Below are positions 16,059 through 26,647 of a stretch of 64,000 bases of DNA, piece by piece. The translations under genes were made by a program, and so were the position numbers. Under the pieces are notes generated by a model. It searched no databases. It was not told the origin of the DNA and saw nothing but the letters and a program-made list of their open reading frames with translations. The stretch's first letter is position 1. Every line of letters starts with the position of its first letter. Location of the stretch: contig NZ_CP132384.1 in assembly GCF_030758775.1 (NCBI RefSeq), positions 744,001 through 808,000 of the forward strand, given 5' to 3'. Source of the stretch: Bifidobacterium asteroides (GTDB lineage: Bacteria; Actinomycetota; Actinomycetes; Actinomycetales; Bifidobacteriaceae).

Positions 16059-18557
16059 ATGAGCACAGGCAGTGATCAAGAGCTGACTACGGGCACAGCA
16101 GCGGGCACAGGCTTTCCGGACACCGACCGGCCGGGGTTGAGCTCCCAGGAGGTGGAGCGGCTGAAGGCCCAGGGTCTGGTCAACGTCTCCCAGGACCAAA
16201 CCTCGCGCAGCCTGGGCCAGATCATCCGGGACAACGTCTTCACCCTCTTCAACGGGATCATCCTGACCGCCATGGTGGTGGTCCTGCTGACCGGCCAGTG
16301 GAAGGACGCGGTATTCGGCCTGATCATCATCATCAACACCGGCATCGGCGTGGCCACCGAGCTCAAGGCCAAGCACACCCTGGACGGGCTGTCCATCCTG
16401 GTGGCCTCCGACTATACGGTGCGCAGGGATGGGCGCAACCTGACCGTGCCCCACGATGCCATCGTCAAGGGGGATCTGCTCTGGATCCGCTCCGGGGACC
16501 AGGTGCCCGCCGACGCGCAGATCATCGACACCTACGGCCTGGAGCTGGACGAGTCCATGCTGACCGGCGAATCGCGCACGGTCAAGCACAAGCCGGGGGA
16601 CCAGGTCTACTCGGGTTCCACGGCCGTCTCGGGCATGGCCCTGGCCCAGGTGACCGCCGTGGGCGCCGACTCCTACGCCGCCACGCTGACGGCCAAGGCC
16701 AAGGTCTACAAGAAGGTCCACTCCGACCTGAACGAGGGCATCAACACCATCCTCAAGGTCATGACCATAGTGGTCATTCCCCTCTGCCTGCTGCTCATCT
16801 TCACCCAGATGCGGACCGTGGGCGGCTTCCAGACGGCCCTGGCCACCGGAGCCTGGCGGCAGGCCGTGGTGTCCGCCGTGGCCGGGGTCGTGGGCATGAT
16901 CCCCGAGGGGCTGGTCCTGCTGACCTCCCTGAACTTCGCCCTGGCCGCCATCCGCCTGGCCCGGCATCAAACTTTGGTCCAGCAGATGGAATCCGTGGAG
17001 ACCCTGGCCCGGGTGGATGCCCTGAATCTGGACAAGACCGGCACCATCACCGACGGGGGCATCGTCTACGACGACCTGCACCCGCTGGCCGAGGATCTGC
17101 CGGCCCAGCAGCTGCGGCAGGCCCTGGTGGACGTCTGCGCGGAGGAGAGCCCCAACGCCACCGGCCGGGCCATTCTCAAGGGGATGGGCGACCTGCGCCC
17201 GGGCAGGGCCGTCAGCCGCCTGCCTTTTTCTTCGGCCCGCAAGTGGAGCGCCGTGGCCGACCGGTCCGGCAGAATCTGGTACTTCGGCGCCCCGGAGGTG
17301 CTCCTGGCATCCCAGGCGGGCAGTTGGCCCCAGGTGGACCAGCAGGTGGCCGACCTGGCCGACCGTGGCTACCGGGTGCTGATGCTGGCCGCCCCCGACG
17401 GGTACCCGGGCACCGACCAGCCTGACTACTTCACCAGCAGCCCCGACCTGCCCGCGAACCTGAAGCCCCTGGCCCTGATCACCTGCTCGGAGCACATCCG
17501 CGACGACGCCGCCGAGACCCTGGCCTGGTTCCGCCAGCAGGGCGTGCGCTGCCGGGTCATCTCGGGCGACAACCCGGCCACCGTGGCGGCCATTGCCCAC
17601 AAGGTGGGCCTGACCGGCGACCGGGCACCCCGGGCCATGGATGCCCGCCAGCTGCCCAAGGACACTGCAGCCCTGGCCGATGTCCTGGAGGATGTGGACG
17701 TGCTGGGCCGGGTCCTGCCCGACCAGAAGAAGGCCATCGTCCAGGCCCTGCACCTGAAGGGCCACACGGTGGCCATGACCGGCGACGGGGTCAACGACTC
17801 CCTGGCCCTGAAGGAGGCGGACCTGGGCATCGCCATGGGCAATGCGGCGGCCGCCACCAAGGCCGTGGCCCAGCTGGTCCTGGTGGATTCGCGCTTCTCC
17901 CACCTGCCCGACGTGGTGGCCCGGGGTCGGCAGGTCATGGCCAACATGGAGCGTGTGGCCGGCCTCTTCCTGGTCAAGACCGTCTACTCGGCCCTGATCT
18001 CCCTGGGCGTGGTCCTGACCGGCATCCCCTTCCCCTACCTGCCCCGGCACATCACCTACATCGGCGCCCTGACCATCGGCACCCCGGCCTTCTTCCTGGC
18101 CCTGGCCCCCAACACCAGGCGCTATCGGCCCGGCTTCCTGAAGCGTGTGGTCACCTTCGCCCTGCCCTCGGGCATCGCCACGGCTTTGATTGAGCTGGCG
18201 GCGGCCTGGAGCCTGCCCGGCCTGCTGGGACTGGACCTGGCCCGGCCCGGCGACCTGGGGCGCTGGCGTTCGGTCTGCGCCATCGTCCTCTTCTGCATGG
18301 GCGTGCTGGTCCTGACCCAGGTGGCCCGGCCCCTGCGCTCCTGGAGGGGGCTGCTGGTCCTCTTCTTTGCTGCAGCTGGTGTGATCGGGGCCCTGATTCC
18401 CGTTGTGGCGCGGTTCTTCGCCATCAGCCTGCCCACTGGTCCGGCCCTGGCCGCCACCGTGGCCTTCGCCCTGGCGGGTGCCCTGCTCATGGTCCTGGCC
18501 GTCCTGGGCTATCCGGCATGCGCACGTTACATAGGCCAGGTAACACATAGGCGCTAA
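16059..18557 (+). CDS. Cation-transporting P-type ATPase, CtpE-like
   Basis: An 832-residue P-type ATPase. Visible motifs are TGES (actuator domain, near 168), the phosphorylated aspartate in LNLDKTGTITDGG (near 325) and the hinge motif TGDGVNDSLALKEADLG (near 573). About ten membrane segments are arranged as in P2-type pumps. There is no N-terminal heavy-metal-binding CxxC domain and no CPC motif, so a copper or zinc exporter is unlikely. The overall pattern, including an early DNVFTLFNGII segment, resembles mycobacterial CtpE, a calcium transporter. Calcium is therefore the best guess. Confidence 0.85.
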   Translation: MSTGSDQELTTGTAAGTGFPDTDRPGLSSQEVERLKAQGLVNVSQDQTSRSLGQIIRDNVFTLFNGIILTAMVVVLLTGQWKDAVFGLIIIINTGIGVATELKAKHTLDGLSILVASDYTVRRDGRNLTVPHDAIVKGDLLWIRSGDQVPADAQIIDTYGLELDESMLTGESRTVKHKPGDQVYSGSTAVSGMALAQVTAVGADSYAATLTAKAKVYKKVHSDLNEGINTILKVMTIVVIPLCLLLIFTQMRTVGGFQTALATGAWRQAVVSAVAGVVGMIPEGLVLLTSLNFALAAIRLARHQTLVQQMESVETLARVDALNLDKTGTITDGGIVYDDLHPLAEDLPAQQLRQALVDVCAEESPNATGRAILKGMGDLRPGRAVSRLPFSSARKWSAVADRSGRIWYFGAPEVLLASQAGSWPQVDQQVADLADRGYRVLMLAAPDGYPGTDQPDYFTSSPDLPANLKPLALITCSEHIRDDAAETLAWFRQQGVRCRVISGDNPATVAAIAHKVGLTGDRAPRAMDARQLPKDTAALADVLEDVDVLGRVLPDQKKAIVQALHLKGHTVAMTGDGVNDSLALKEADLGIAMGNAAAATKAVAQLVLVDSRFSHLPDVVARGRQVMANMERVAGLFLVKTVYSALISLGVVLTGIPFPYLPRHITYIGALTIGTPAFFLALAPNTRRYRPGFLKRVVTFALPSGIATALIELAAAWSLPGLLGLDLARPGDLGRWRSVCAIVLFCMGVLVLTQVARPLRSWRGLLVLFFAAAGVIGALIPVVARFFAISLPTGPALAATVAFALAGALLMVLAVLGYPACARYIGQVTHRR

Positions 18558-18667
18558 GAATGAACCTCACAAGCACAGATAAGCGTCACTGACGGCATGG
18601 GGTCCTCCCGCCGCCGGTCCACATGGGCGCAAGGGCAGTGCCTGAGCGTCCAAGGAAGGGGTGGTGC

Positions 18668-21400
<2,733 letters not shown>

Positions 21401-21407
21401 AGATACA

Positions 21408-21449
21408 AAAATCCCCGCCACCAATGCCAGGGGCGGGGATTTTCTTTTT
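21408..21449. terminator. Bidirectional intrinsic terminator between acnA and the BI-1 gene
   Basis: ATCCCCGCC (411-419 of this kilobase, i.e. 21411-21419) pairs with GGCGGGGAT (21432-21440). AAA precedes and TTTCTTTTT follows, so the hairpin has an A/T flank on each strand and can stop both convergent transcripts. Confidence 0.9.
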
Positions 21450-21450
21450 G

Positions 21451-22254
21451 TCAGTTGCGGTCGCCGACCAGATCCAAGATGTAGAGGAAGAGGTTGACGA
21501 AGTCCAGGTAGAGGTTGAGGGCGCAAAGGATGGAGACCCGCTTGATGGCCTCCGGCCCCTGGCTGCGGTAGGTGGCGAAGATGGCCCTGGTCTGCTGGGC
21601 GTCATACATGGTCAGCCCAGCGAAGAGGATGATGCCGATGGCCGAGACCACGCGCAGGGCCGTGTTGGAGGGGGCCACGAAGAGCATGACCACCTCGACC
21701 AGGATCAGCATGAGCAGGCCGGCCATGAAGATGGACCCCATGCCCAGCATGTTGCGCCGTGTGGTCAGCGCCAGCATGCTGAGGACGAAGAAGAAGCCTG
21801 CGGTGATCACCAGGGTCAGCATGATGGAGGGCAGGGAGTAGGTCATGAAGATGGTGCTCAGGGTGAAGCCCATCAGGGCCGCATAGAGGTAGAACATGAC
21901 CCGGGCGGTGGAGGTGCGCATGCGCATAACCCGGAAGCTCAGAATCATGGCGAAGGCCACCTGGACCACGGCCATGCCGATCCACCCCAGGGTGCCCGTG
22001 GCCTGCATGAAGGCCAGGAGCAGTCCGGTCCGGGCGGTCAGGTAGGCCGTCAGGGCGGTGACCAGCAGACCGACGGCCATCTCCGCATAGGCGCGGGACA
22101 TGGAGACCCGTTCCGCCTTTTCAAAGCTGTATGCTGCGTTGGTGTCGATGGGCGCGCCCATGCCGTAGGGCTCACCACCCTGCATGGTCGGCATCGGCTG
22201 CTGTGTGTACTGACCGTATGGGGCCTGCGGCCGCGGATTCCCGTTAAAAGCCAT
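21451..22254 (-). CDS. Bax inhibitor-1/YccA family membrane protein
   Basis: A 267-residue protein with a Gly/Pro/Gln-rich cytoplasmic N-terminus of about 60 residues followed by seven hydrophobic helices. The C-terminal part has the BI-1 family character, including FAGLTMYDAQQTRAIFATY and ALNLYLDFVNLFLYILDLVGDRN, where the aspartates that line the putative calcium/proton path sit. Bacterial members (YetJ, YbhL) behave as pH-dependent calcium leak channels, but this one is untested. The start at 22254 has a GGAGG-like site upstream. It runs convergently to acnA. Confidence 0.9.
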   Translation of the reverse strand: MAFNGNPRPQAPYGQYTQQPMPTMQGGEPYGMGAPIDTNAAYSFEKAERVSMSRAYAEMAVGLLVTALTAYLTARTGLLLAFMQATGTLGWIGMAVVQVAFAMILSFRVMRMRTSTARVMFYLYAALMGFTLSTIFMTYSLPSIMLTLVITAGFFFVLSMLALTTRRNMLGMGSIFMAGLLMLILVEVVMLFVAPSNTALRVVSAIGIILFAGLTMYDAQQTRAIFATYRSQGPEAIKRVSILCALNLYLDFVNLFLYILDLVGDRN

Positions 22255-22581
22255 CTGCTCCTCCTTGTCTTCCCGTCTGTGGCGGGATGGTCGTCTTGTT
22301 CAATTCTACATGGCCGGTTTGGCCATATAACAGGTGTTTGCTCTGGTTGGAATCAGGCGGGGATGGCCGCCAGGGCGGGGTGGTTGCATGCCCACATCCC
22401 GCCGTGGCGGTTGCCCCTCTCCTGATGTGCCGTCCAGACTTTGCAGGCTGGACGGAGTGTGGTGGGGGCGCGGGAGGGAAGTGTCGGCTCTCTTGGGGTT
22501 TGAGCCTTGATTGACACGTTTCCTCCCTGCTCCCCCTTGATGGGCCGGGGGCGGGGGGATTGATTCGCCGCCCGGCCGCTC
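22255..22581. other. Gene-free gap: BI-1 promoter side and 3' flank of RCC1 gene A
   Basis: No convincing gene. The part nearest the BI-1 gene (22255-22335) is its leader and is AT-richer. From about 22340 the DNA is GC-rich and repeated with small changes at 30540-30771, the 3' flank of gene C. It contains several inverted repeats: CCGTCCAG/CTGGACGG (about 22431-22456), GGCTC/GAGCC (22486-22506) and a CCCCC/GGGGG stem (about 22532-22557). The last two recur after all three RCC1 genes and probably form the mRNA 3' ends. Confidence 0.6.
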
Positions 22582-22600
22582 TTACTCGTGTGAAGCATGT
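22340..22600. repeat. 3' flank repeat, copy next to RCC1 gene A
   Basis: About 250 bp shared with 30540-30790 at high identity, covering the downstream hairpins and the last codons of the gene. Gene B has a shorter, more diverged version at about 26520-26660. The repeat shows that gene plus 3' flank was duplicated as one unit. Confidence 0.8.
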
Positions 22601-25600
22601 GACAGACTATGTGTTTCCCTCCGGTGGCGGCGTGAGGCGAGGACCCCGCCCATGCCGGTCATGCCGGTGGCCAGGGCGAGCAGGATGCCCTCACCGCCTG
22701 CATGGGGGAGCATGCCTGTAGGTGTGTACGTGTATCGGAGGGAGGTGTCGGGCTGTTGGGGTACGCCGCTCAGCGTGTAGTCCACGCTGACCGTGACCGT
22801 CCCCGGTGCGTGTGCCGGTGTGAGCACGCTGATGCTATTGCCGTCGCCGCGCGTCAGGCCTGATACGGTGGTCTGGTCGAATCTGACGCCGGTGATCACC
22901 GGCTGTAGGTTGAACGATACCGGCAAGGGGGTCAGACTTCGGCTGCCTGCATTGGGATTGCCGAGCTGGCCGTACTGGTTGTCTCCCCATGCTTTGGCGA
23001 CTCCGTCCGTGCCGATCGCCAGTGAATGCCGCCATCCTGCGCTGATTTGTATGGCGTTCATCCAGGGTCCGGCCGAGCTCGTGGACTGCGCGGAGGCAAA
23101 CACCTTCACCGGGGAATGCCGGTCAATGGTGGCGTTGTCGCCGAGCTGACCATAGTCGTTGTAGCCCCATGCCCAGGTGTTTCCGTTCGTGTCGACGGCC
23201 AATGAATAATAGACTCCGGCGTTCACCTGTACGGCTGTCACTGCGCCTGCGCTCTTGGGGTATTGCACTCGCACGGGAAGAGGATTCGCAATTAGATCAC
23301 TTCCGGTGCTGGTGCCGTTGCCGAGCTGACCATGGCTGTTTTGTCCCCATGCCCAAGTGGTTCCGTCCTCGTCGATAGCCAATGCGAACCAGCTTCCGGC
23401 GCTCACTTGGACGGCTTTCAGCCAGGGGCCTGCCGCAGCCGTGGACTTGTTGGAGGCGAACACGCGGCTGGGCGTGGGGTGGAAACTAATGTCGTGGGTG
23501 TTGTTGCCGAGCTGGCCCTGGCGGTTGTAGCCCCAGGTGTACACGTACCCGTCCTGGCCGATGGCCATGTCGAAGGACCAGCTTGTGCTGATCTGCACGG
23601 CGTGGAAGACGCCGCTCGCATCCGAAGGGTCCTTGACCGCAGATGGGACAGTCTGCGGGCTCGAGTAGTCATCACCGGCTTGTTTGTTTATGTTGCCCCA
23701 GGTGTATACGGTGCCGTCGGCGGCCAATGCCATGGAGTTCCAGGCTCCTGCGGCGACCTGGATGGCTTTCAGCCCTTCGCCGGTGTTGCCGGGCCCGTGC
23801 ACGCGCACGGGGGTTGAGGAATTGGACTTGGTGTTGTTGCCGAGCTGCCCGTGGTCGTTGAGCCCCCAGGCGTACACGTACCCGTCGCTGCCGATGGCCA
23901 GGGAATGGTAGCCGCCGGCATAGGCCTGCACGTAGGTGAAATCCGTGGGCGCGCCTGCAGGCTTTGGCACCGGGACGGGCGTGTTCCGCTGGGCGGTCGT
24001 GCCGTTGCCGAGCTGGCCGAACTTGTTGTTGCCCCAGGCGTAGGCGTTCCCGTCGCTGCCCACGGCCAGCGAATACCCCGTCAGATCGTACGGGGCGTAT
24101 CCACCGGAGCTGATCTGGTTGAACCTGATGCCACTGGTGCTGTCTGGTGGGGTGATGGTGGTGGTCTGGTTGCCGAGCTGGCTGCCCTTGTTGGGGTTGA
24201 TTCTCCAGGAGGTGTTGGGGTTTTTGCTGGTCCATTTGGCGGTGAGGGTGAGGTTGCCGGTGACGGGCTTGCTGAAGTCGTAGGCGATGTTGCCGGTGAA
24301 CCATCCGTCGAACTGGTAGCCTTCGCGCGTGGGGTCGGGGGAGGGGCGCTGGACCCTGCCGTAGACTGGCTGGATGCTCTGGTCCTGGGGGGTTGGGCCT
24401 CCTTCGCCCGTGTTGAAATGGACCGTGTAGGCGGAGCCCTGTTGGCCGTTTCTGGTCAGGGTCTGGTCGACCGTGTAGTTGAGGTTTCTGGTGAAGGACT
24501 GGCCGTCCTGCCTGCCGGTGATGAGGATGGCGGCTTGTCCGGGCTTGCGGGCGGGCATGTTCGCCCGCCATGAGTCGTTGTTCCTGCTGAGCGTCAATGC
24601 GTGGCTGTCCATGCTGGCTGATTCCAGTGTGGGCGCCTGGGTGGTGTCGACTCTTACTGGCTTGCTTGGCTGGCCCTGCCCGTCCAGGCTCCACCTGTAT
24701 ATGTCGCCTTTCCTGCTGATGGCGGTGATCCTGCTGCCGGTGCTTGTGGCCTGCATGTATTGCTGGTTCCCGTCGTCTACCCGGGTGGGCGCTTCGCCGG
24801 GCTTCCAGGCCCAGACGTGGCCGTGCGTATCAGTGATGACGGCCTGATCCTTGTTGGCAGTGATCCGGCTGGACTGCACGCCGTCCGGCAGGCCGGAGGC
24901 TGTGGAACTGGTTGTGCCGTCGACCAGGTACCGGGCCTGTCCCTTTGCATCCAAGAACAGGAATCCATGGTTGAGGGCCTGGGCTTGGACGATACGGGTT
25001 TCCGGCTGTTGCTTGATGCATTCGGGCTTGGCGCTTCCGGTCTTGCTCGTGTCCCGGGTCCAGGTTTGCCCGGCCGCGTCAACGATGAGGATCCGGCTGC
25101 CGGAGGCTGCAGCGGTGACGGCCTGCGCCTTTCCGGGCAGGCTAATTGTTTCCTGTCCGTCGGGCTTCGGGCTCGTGCTTTGGCTGTCTTGGAAGGCGTG
25201 GACCTGTCCCTGCCGGTCCAACGCCAGCAGCAGGCCGTCGCTCAGGCTGATGCTGGTGAACCTGGCATCCTTGCCGGTGTCGAGGATGGCGGGCGTGGGC
25301 TGTCTGCTGGTCCAGCTGTAGATCCGCTGGTCGGATCCTAACGCGGCCTGCCGGCGGCTGCCGGCTGCGGCCTGCAGGTAGCGGAACCCGTCGGGGGCCT
25401 GGGCGGGGGAGGGAACTGGTTTGGGCGTGCTGTCCTGCGTCCAGGTGTAGATGCGGCCGTCGCCGGCCAGGCCGACTATCTGGTTTCCTGCGGCGTGGAT
25501 GCTGGCGAACTGAGGCTCCTGCAGGTTGGGCGGGCTGATGGTCAGCCGGGCGCCGGAGGCGGGCCCATGATCAGGGTTCAGCGTCCAGTCCGTGGTCTTC

Positions 25601-26121
25601 GACCACTGGGCTTTCAGGGTCGTGTCCTGGAGGATGGGAGTCTGAAAGTCAAAAGGCTGGTTGCCAAGCGTCCACCCGTCGAACCGGAAGCCCTCGCGCA
25701 CTGGGTTCTGTTGTGGGGAAGCGGCGAGCGTCCCGGTTTTCACGCTCGTTTGGGTGGGTTTGCTGCCGTCGGCCGGGTCGAAGCGCACTGTGTGCGAAGC
25801 CTGACCATCCGTGTTCTCTGCTGGTTTGGCCTGGGCGGCGTCTGCGCTGCCAGGTGTTCCCGTCGTCGATGACGGGGCTTCTGGCGTGGGGTTTAACGGT
25901 GTGGTGGCTTGTATCGGCGATGGCGAGGGGAGTGGAGTGCTGGTCGCGCTGCTGGGGGAAATGCCGGGGGTTTGCTTAGCTACGCGAGGGGTCTGACGAC
26001 CCCCCCCCCCGGTGAGTATGGGAGCGTCCGCCTGGGCGGATGCGACGCCCAGGCCTGCCAGCAGGCCGATCAGGACGGTCATCATCGCCAGGATGCGACG
26101 CAGACGGGAAACCAGATGCAT
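22582..26121 (-). CDS. Sortase-anchored RCC1-propeller surface protein A, with phase-variable G tract
   Basis: A 1,179-residue protein, intact. Order: signal peptide (1-31), Gly4 from an 11-G tract (38-41), Pro/Ser/Thr-rich linker (42-105), InlB-type B-repeat (111-175, FDGW core), seven degenerate propeller blades (about 198-490), second B-repeat (about 565-632), seven canonical RCC1 blades (about 660-1060, e.g. SDGNAYAWGNNKFGQLG), a beta-rich C-terminal domain, then LPHAGG (1138-1143), a hydrophobic helix and RRHRR. The sorting motif has Ala where LPXTG has Thr. It is presumably cell-wall attached; the ligand is unknown. The ATG at 26121 follows GTGAAGGGG. Changes in G number would switch it off. 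Two paralogues lie directly upstream. Confidence 0.85.
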   Translation of the reverse strand: MHLVSRLRRILAMMTVLIGLLAGLGVASAQADAPILTGGGGRQTPRVAKQTPGISPSSATSTPLPSPSPIQATTPLNPTPEAPSSTTGTPGSADAAQAKPAENTDGQASHTVRFDPADGSKPTQTSVKTGTLAASPQQNPVREGFRFDGWTLGNQPFDFQTPILQDTTLKAQWSKTTDWTLNPDHGPASGARLTISPPNLQEPQFASIHAAGNQIVGLAGDGRIYTWTQDSTPKPVPSPAQAPDGFRYLQAAAGSRRQAALGSDQRIYSWTSRQPTPAILDTGKDARFTSISLSDGLLLALDRQGQVHAFQDSQSTSPKPDGQETISLPGKAQAVTAAASGSRILIVDAAGQTWTRDTSKTGSAKPECIKQQPETRIVQAQALNHGFLFLDAKGQARYLVDGTTSSTASGLPDGVQSSRITANKDQAVITDTHGHVWAWKPGEAPTRVDDGNQQYMQATSTGSRITAISRKGDIYRWSLDGQGQPSKPVRVDTTQAPTLESASMDSHALTLSRNNDSWRANMPARKPGQAAILITGRQDGQSFTRNLNYTVDQTLTRNGQQGSAYTVHFNTGEGGPTPQDQSIQPVYGRVQRPSPDPTREGYQFDGWFTGNIAYDFSKPVTGNLTLTAKWTSKNPNTSWRINPNKGSQLGNQTTTITPPDSTSGIRFNQISSGGYAPYDLTGYSLAVGSDGNAYAWGNNKFGQLGNGTTAQRNTPVPVPKPAGAPTDFTYVQAYAGGYHSLAIGSDGYVYAWGLNDHGQLGNNTKSNSSTPVRVHGPGNTGEGLKAIQVAAGAWNSMALAADGTVYTWGNINKQAGDDYSSPQTVPSAVKDPSDASGVFHAVQISTSWSFDMAIGQDGYVYTWGYNRQGQLGNNTHDISFHPTPSRVFASNKSTAAAGPWLKAVQVSAGSWFALAIDEDGTTWAWGQNSHGQLGNGTSTGSDLIANPLPVRVQYPKSAGAVTAVQVNAGVYYSLAVDTNGNTWAWGYNDYGQLGDNATIDRHSPVKVFASAQSTSSAGPWMNAIQISAGWRHSLAIGTDGVAKAWGDNQYGQLGNPNAGSRSLTPLPVSFNLQPVITGVRFDQTTVSGLTRGDGNSISVLTPAHAPGTVTVSVDYTLSGVPQQPDTSLRYTYTPTGMLPHAGGEGILLALATGMTGMGGVLASRRHRRETHSLSHASHE
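26000..26010 (-). repeat. G11 homopolymer in gene A (slippage site)
   Basis: Eleven C on the plus strand, read as 11 G in the gene, in codons 38-41. With 11 G the frame is open. With 10 G a TAG (complement of 25980-25982) ends the product at about 46 residues; with 12 G a TAA (complement of 25976-25978) ends it at about 48. This is a classic slipped-strand contingency tract. Confidence 0.85.
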
Positions 26122-26647
26122 GAAACCAAAACCCCTTCACCAAACACCAAGCAGAGCAAACACCGCTTGCCTAATAAAGTTCTGTCTGTCGGAAAGTTGC
26201 CCAATGCTCAACGTCAGTCCGTGCAACAGATTGCACAAATCCTGACAAAAGCAAGTTGTCTTCTCGACATCCCCCGCTTTTCACCCTACCACCCAGCCCA
26301 CAGACAACACACACGAGCCAGGTCAGTCATCGACGACAATGAATTTTTTGGTTGAGCAAAAGTATTTGTTAACAACAATTATCTGGAACTGGGAGCACGG
26401 ACGAAGACCGATCGGACTTGGGGTTCTGTGCCGCTTGATCGGTTTGCCCAAGTTTCCTTCTTACCATTGCAGAGGCGAGATGTGCATGCCTGCTTCCAAT
26501 TCCTGTCAGCATCAGTCGACAGTAGTGTGGTGGTGGGGGTGCAAGAGGAGTGCCGGCTCTCTTGGGGATGAGCCTTGTATGTGGCATTCCTTCGTGCGCC
26601 CCCGTTGTAAGCCGGGGGTGGGGGGATTGATCCGCCTCCGGCCTGTC
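26122..26647. other. Gene-free gap: leader of RCC1 gene A and 3' flank of gene B
   Basis: No gene seen. 26122-26311 is the leader and putative promoter of gene A. 26312-26400 is markedly AT-rich for this genome (includes TTGTTAACAACAATTAT) and may be a remnant of foreign or recombined DNA. 26520-26647 is the 3' flank of gene B, with a GGCTC/GAGCC hairpin (26555-26574) and a CCCCCG/CGGGGG hairpin (about 26599-26620) matching those after A and C. Confidence 0.6.
26283..26312 (-). promoter_or_regulatory. Putative promoter of RCC1 gene A
   Basis: On the minus strand the block GTGTTGTCTG...TGGTAGGGTGAAAA is shared with genes B and C. TGG-TAGGGT (TATGGT in B) fits an extended -10; the -35 is weak. 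It would give a leader of about 155 bases before the ATG. Assigned mainly because it is conserved between the three copies. Confidence 0.4.

Noticed and set aside
15927-18548. An 873-residue open frame opposite the P-type ATPase
   Set aside because: Shadow of a very GC3-rich gene: low complexity (Gly/Gln/His/Asp), no motifs, no start signal. The plus-strand ATPase has all catalytic motifs.
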